A model generated the notes under the pieces. That model was not told the DNA's origin. It did not search any database and worked only from the letters and a program-made list of their open reading frames with translations. Source: Methanobacteriota archaeon (GTDB lineage Archaea; Methanobacteriota; Methanobacteria; Methanobacteriales; Methanobacteriaceae). Taken from it: DNA of 15,157 nucleotides. The DNA lies in NCBI GenBank assembly GCA_023430285.1, contig JAEZAV010000183.1, positions 1 to 15,157 on the forward strand, given 5' to 3'. Below, in pieces: positions 13,036-15,157 of this stretch (the stretch's first letter is position 1; each line of letters opens with the position of its first letter). The translations under genes were made by a program, and so were the position numbers.

Positions 13036-15157
13036 TCAGGTAATTGGCATTCCTGTATCTTTCATAGGTATGGTATTTTTGGATTCTTTAGATTTTACAC
13101 TGGATTTTGATGAATTATTTGTTGTTGTGTTGTTCTCTGATTTTTGTATGTTAACTGAAAGTTTAGCAGTCCAGTTTGAAGCTTCAAACACATAAACACC
13201 GGTTTTTGTTGTGTCACCTGTGATGAATAGATCTGGATCTCCCACAGCTACGGTTGCAAAAGTCCATGTTACGATGTGGCTTGTTTCGTTGTATTCCCAG
13301 CTACCATCACCTTTAATGCTTGATACGTCGAAACCATTTGGAACTGGTATGTTGATTTTTACGTTGGTTGCTGCATCAGGACCATAGTTACCTAGTTTGT
13401 ATGTTACTACGAAGTCTTTGCCAACTGTTGAAGTGTTATCGGTAGTTGTTATCTTCAAGTACAATGCAGATTTAGGAGTTGATTTGATGTTGGTTGCAAC
13501 TTGTTGGTTGTCAACTGTTGTAGATACTATTGCTGTTCCTGCTTGTTTTGAAGTATATGTTGCCTCTGATTTTCCATTTAATGTGGTTGTGTATGTTGGG
13601 TTTAGTGTACCAAGGTTTCCTGTGAATTTTACAGGAATTCCGTCTGGCACATGTCCCTTTGCAGGATCATGGTAGGCTCCGTTGGAATCAAATGTTAGAT
13701 CTGTAGTTACCTTGCTTGTTTCTCCATTTTGGATTGTTCTTGGATTTACACGGATGTTTAAAACTAACCATGGATCAACTGTGACATTACCCTTCACGTA
13801 CCTGGACGGGTTACTGTTTGCTCCCCACCAGTTGAGTGTTGCGTTGACTGTTCCAGCATCACTGAAGACAATGCTTTTTGATTTGTTTCCAATGATTTGG
13901 CAGAAATGAACATCTAAATCGTAAGAGTTGTAGATGACACTTCCCACGCTTGCTTTATTGTTTATGAAGATGCAACTTGTTACTGTGCTTTTTGGTAACA
14001 CATTATCCTGTGAAGGAGGTGTTGTATCACCATTTCCAGGTGTTGCTTTAGCAGGAACTATAGCTGCAGCTTTTTTAATTGGATCGTTGCCTTTTGGTGC
14101 TGTTGTAGTGTTAGAAGTTGCTGCAGGACCCATATGATTCGATACTGCACCACCTATACTGGTTGCAATGTTGCCAATAAAGGTACTGTGAAGTAGAGTC
14201 ATGTATCCTGTGTTACAGATGGCTCCACCGTTTATTGCTGAGTTTGCTGTGAAGTTACAGTATTCAACTAGTAAATATGTTGATTCACTGTCACTGCCTG
14301 AGCTTGTAGCTGCTGTGCTGGTTTTAGCACTAACTGGTGTTTTTGTAGCTGCTGCAGTTGCTGCCTTAGCCTTTGTTGCTGCTTGTGCTTTGGATTTGTT
14401 CATGTTGATAATGGCTCCACCGTCGTTTCCTCCTTGGTTACCCACGAAGTTATTCCTAGATAGAGTCATGATGCCTGCATTAACTATTGCACCACCTTCG
14501 AAAGCTGTGTTGTTACTGAAGGTAGAGTTTTCTACAGTTAGGTTGTATTCGTTAAGAATAGATCCTGCGACCTGGGCAGTGTTGTATTTGAAGCTGCTGT
14601 TTATCACAGTTGCATTTCCAACGTAATCAGTGCCCTCAATTTGTAGATCACCATTGTATATGGCCCCTCCAGTCTGGGCATTGTTTGATGTGAAACTAGT
14701 ACCACTGTTTATTAACATTTTTCCAGCGTTGTATATTGCTCCACCCCTGTCACCATGGTTTCCTAAGAAGCTGTTTTTACCGGTAACTGTTAAGTGTCCT
14801 ATATTAGCTATTGAACCACCAATACCTTTAGTTACGGTGTTGTTGTTGAAGTTAACATTGTTAATATTTAATGTGCCTCCATTTAAGATTGCACCACCGT
14901 ACTGCATTGCAGTGTTGTTGTTAAATGTGGATTGGGTCAAGTTTAAACTGCCCATGTTAGCAATTGCACCGCCGGGTATTGCTGTGTTTTGTATGAATGT
15001 TGAGTTCTCAACATCAGCAGTACCATCGTTACCTATCGCACCACCGTATCCTTGGTCTTTGCTGTAATTTTTTGTAAATTTGGTGTTATTAATTGTTAGT
15101 TGGCCAGTCCTTTCGTTGAATATGGCACCGCCGTTGTTGGTTGCACTGTTGTTGTTG
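13036..15157 (-). CDS. Adhesin-like surface protein, PMP-type beta-helix repeats (5' end outside window)
   Basis: The open frame runs off the right edge, so the signal peptide and promoter are not visible; 706 C-terminal residues can be read. An ATG at 14955 lies inside the repeat array and is not the real start. From the edge to about 13800 the protein is a right-handed beta-helix of repeats with the signature GGAI-N and F-N-N, as in chlamydial polymorphic membrane proteins. Two Ala/Thr/Lys/Pro-rich inserts interrupt it (about 14278-14400 and 13987-14133). An invasin-type Ig-like domain follows (VNPRTIQNGE to about 13490), then a DUF11-like domain (SALYLKITTTDN to VNIQ, about 13140-13465). 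The end is a Ser/Thr/Lys linker and KDTGMPIT. Such proteins coat the pseudomurein wall of Methanobacteriales and are thought to bind other cells or surfaces. The frame stops at TGA just before what looks like its membrane anchor, so the product may be released. Confidence 0.85.
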   Translation of the reverse strand, partial: NNNSATNNGGAIFNERTGQLTINNTKFTKNYSKDQGYGGAIGNDGTADVENSTFIQNTAIPGGAIANMGSLNLTQSTFNNNTAMQYGGAILNGGTLNINNVNFNNNTVTKGIGGSIANIGHLTVTGKNSFLGNHGDRGGAIYNAGKMLINSGTSFTSNNAQTGGAIYNGDLQIEGTDYVGNATVINSSFKYNTAQVAGSILNEYNLTVENSTFSNNTAFEGGAIVNAGIMTLSRNNFVGNQGGNDGGAIINMNKSKAQAATKAKAATAAATKTPVSAKTSTAATSSGSDSESTYLLVEYCNFTANSAINGGAICNTGYMTLLHSTFIGNIATSIGGAVSNHMGPAATSNTTTAPKGNDPIKKAAAIVPAKATPGNGDTTPPSQDNVLPKSTVTSCIFINNKASVGSVIYNSYDLDVHFCQIIGNKSKSIVFSDAGTVNATLNWWGANSNPSRYVKGNVTVDPWLVLNIRVNPRTIQNGETSKVTTDLTFDSNGAYHDPAKGHVPDGIPVKFTGNLGTLNPTYTTTLNGKSEATYTSKQAGTAIVSTTVDNQQVATNIKSTPKSALYLKITTTDNTSTVGKDFVVTYKLGNYGPDAATNVKINIPVPNGFDVSSIKGDGSWEYNETSHIVTWTFATVAVGDPDLFITGDTTKTGVYVFEASNWTAKLSVNIQKSENNTTTNNSSKSSVKSKESKNTIPMKDTGMPIT

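Noticed and set aside
13036..13038. TGA of the adhesin as a selenocysteine or pyrrolysine codon
   Set aside because: Pyrrolysine uses TAG, and I know of no selenocysteine use in Methanobacteriales; the residue would also fall at a membrane anchor boundary with no redox role.
13397..15067. Several plus-strand frames opposite the adhesin
   Set aside because: They are antisense shadows of the repetitive beta-helix coding sequence; their apparent hydrophobic repeats mirror the GGAI/N repeats.

Overview
The window looks like a stretch of a mesophilic methanogen chromosome of the order Methanobacteriales, most likely Methanobacterium or a close relative. The inference rests on low G+C, AT-rich intergenic DNA with archaeal TATA-type promoters, ribosome binding sites of the GGTGA/GGGGTGA/GTGATC type, oligo-T terminators, two large multi-PAS histidine kinases without attached output domains, and a giant beta-helix adhesin-like protein of the kind these methanogens carry. 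No tRNA, rRNA, CRISPR array, transposase or integrase is visible.

Layout. At 1-661 (minus, cut by the window edge) lies a seven-helix membrane protein that I recognise as a heliorhodopsin. It starts at TTG, so an ATG-only search misses it. It is followed, in the same orientation and upstream in transcription, by a 1080-residue kinase (854-4096) with a degenerate receiver, six PAS domains and a HisKA_2-type core. At 4403-5882 (plus) a metallo-beta-lactamase-fold hydrolase and a TauE/SafE-family exporter form a likely operon behind a TATA box and two tandem palindromic operator-like boxes. A TetR regulator follows at 6102-6650. On the minus strand come an unlisted 55-residue two-helix membrane protein (6750-6917) with a 39-bp palindrome at its start, and then a 14-helix drug-efflux MFS transporter (7103-8530) preceded by a PadR regulator (8691-9176). 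At 9555-9923 (plus) is a small four-helix protein resembling DUF5518. A second PAS kinase (HisKA type) occupies 10021-12858 (minus). The right edge (13036-15157, minus) is the C-terminal part of an adhesin-like protein.

How the genes fit together. The theme is the cell boundary: sensing (two kinases, a possible light sensor), export (TauE/SafE and MFS, each next to a one-component repressor) and surface display. TetR with MBL-TauE and PadR with MFS look like two self-contained repressor/exporter modules, each with palindromic sites in the right places. The points most worth a second look are the heliorhodopsin beside a kinase in a presumed strict anaerobe, the in-frame TGA that separates the adhesin from its C-terminal membrane anchor, the 55-residue gene with its long palindrome, the near-identical duplicated PAS domains, and a possible Shine-Dalgarno-sequestering hairpin at 9501-9545.
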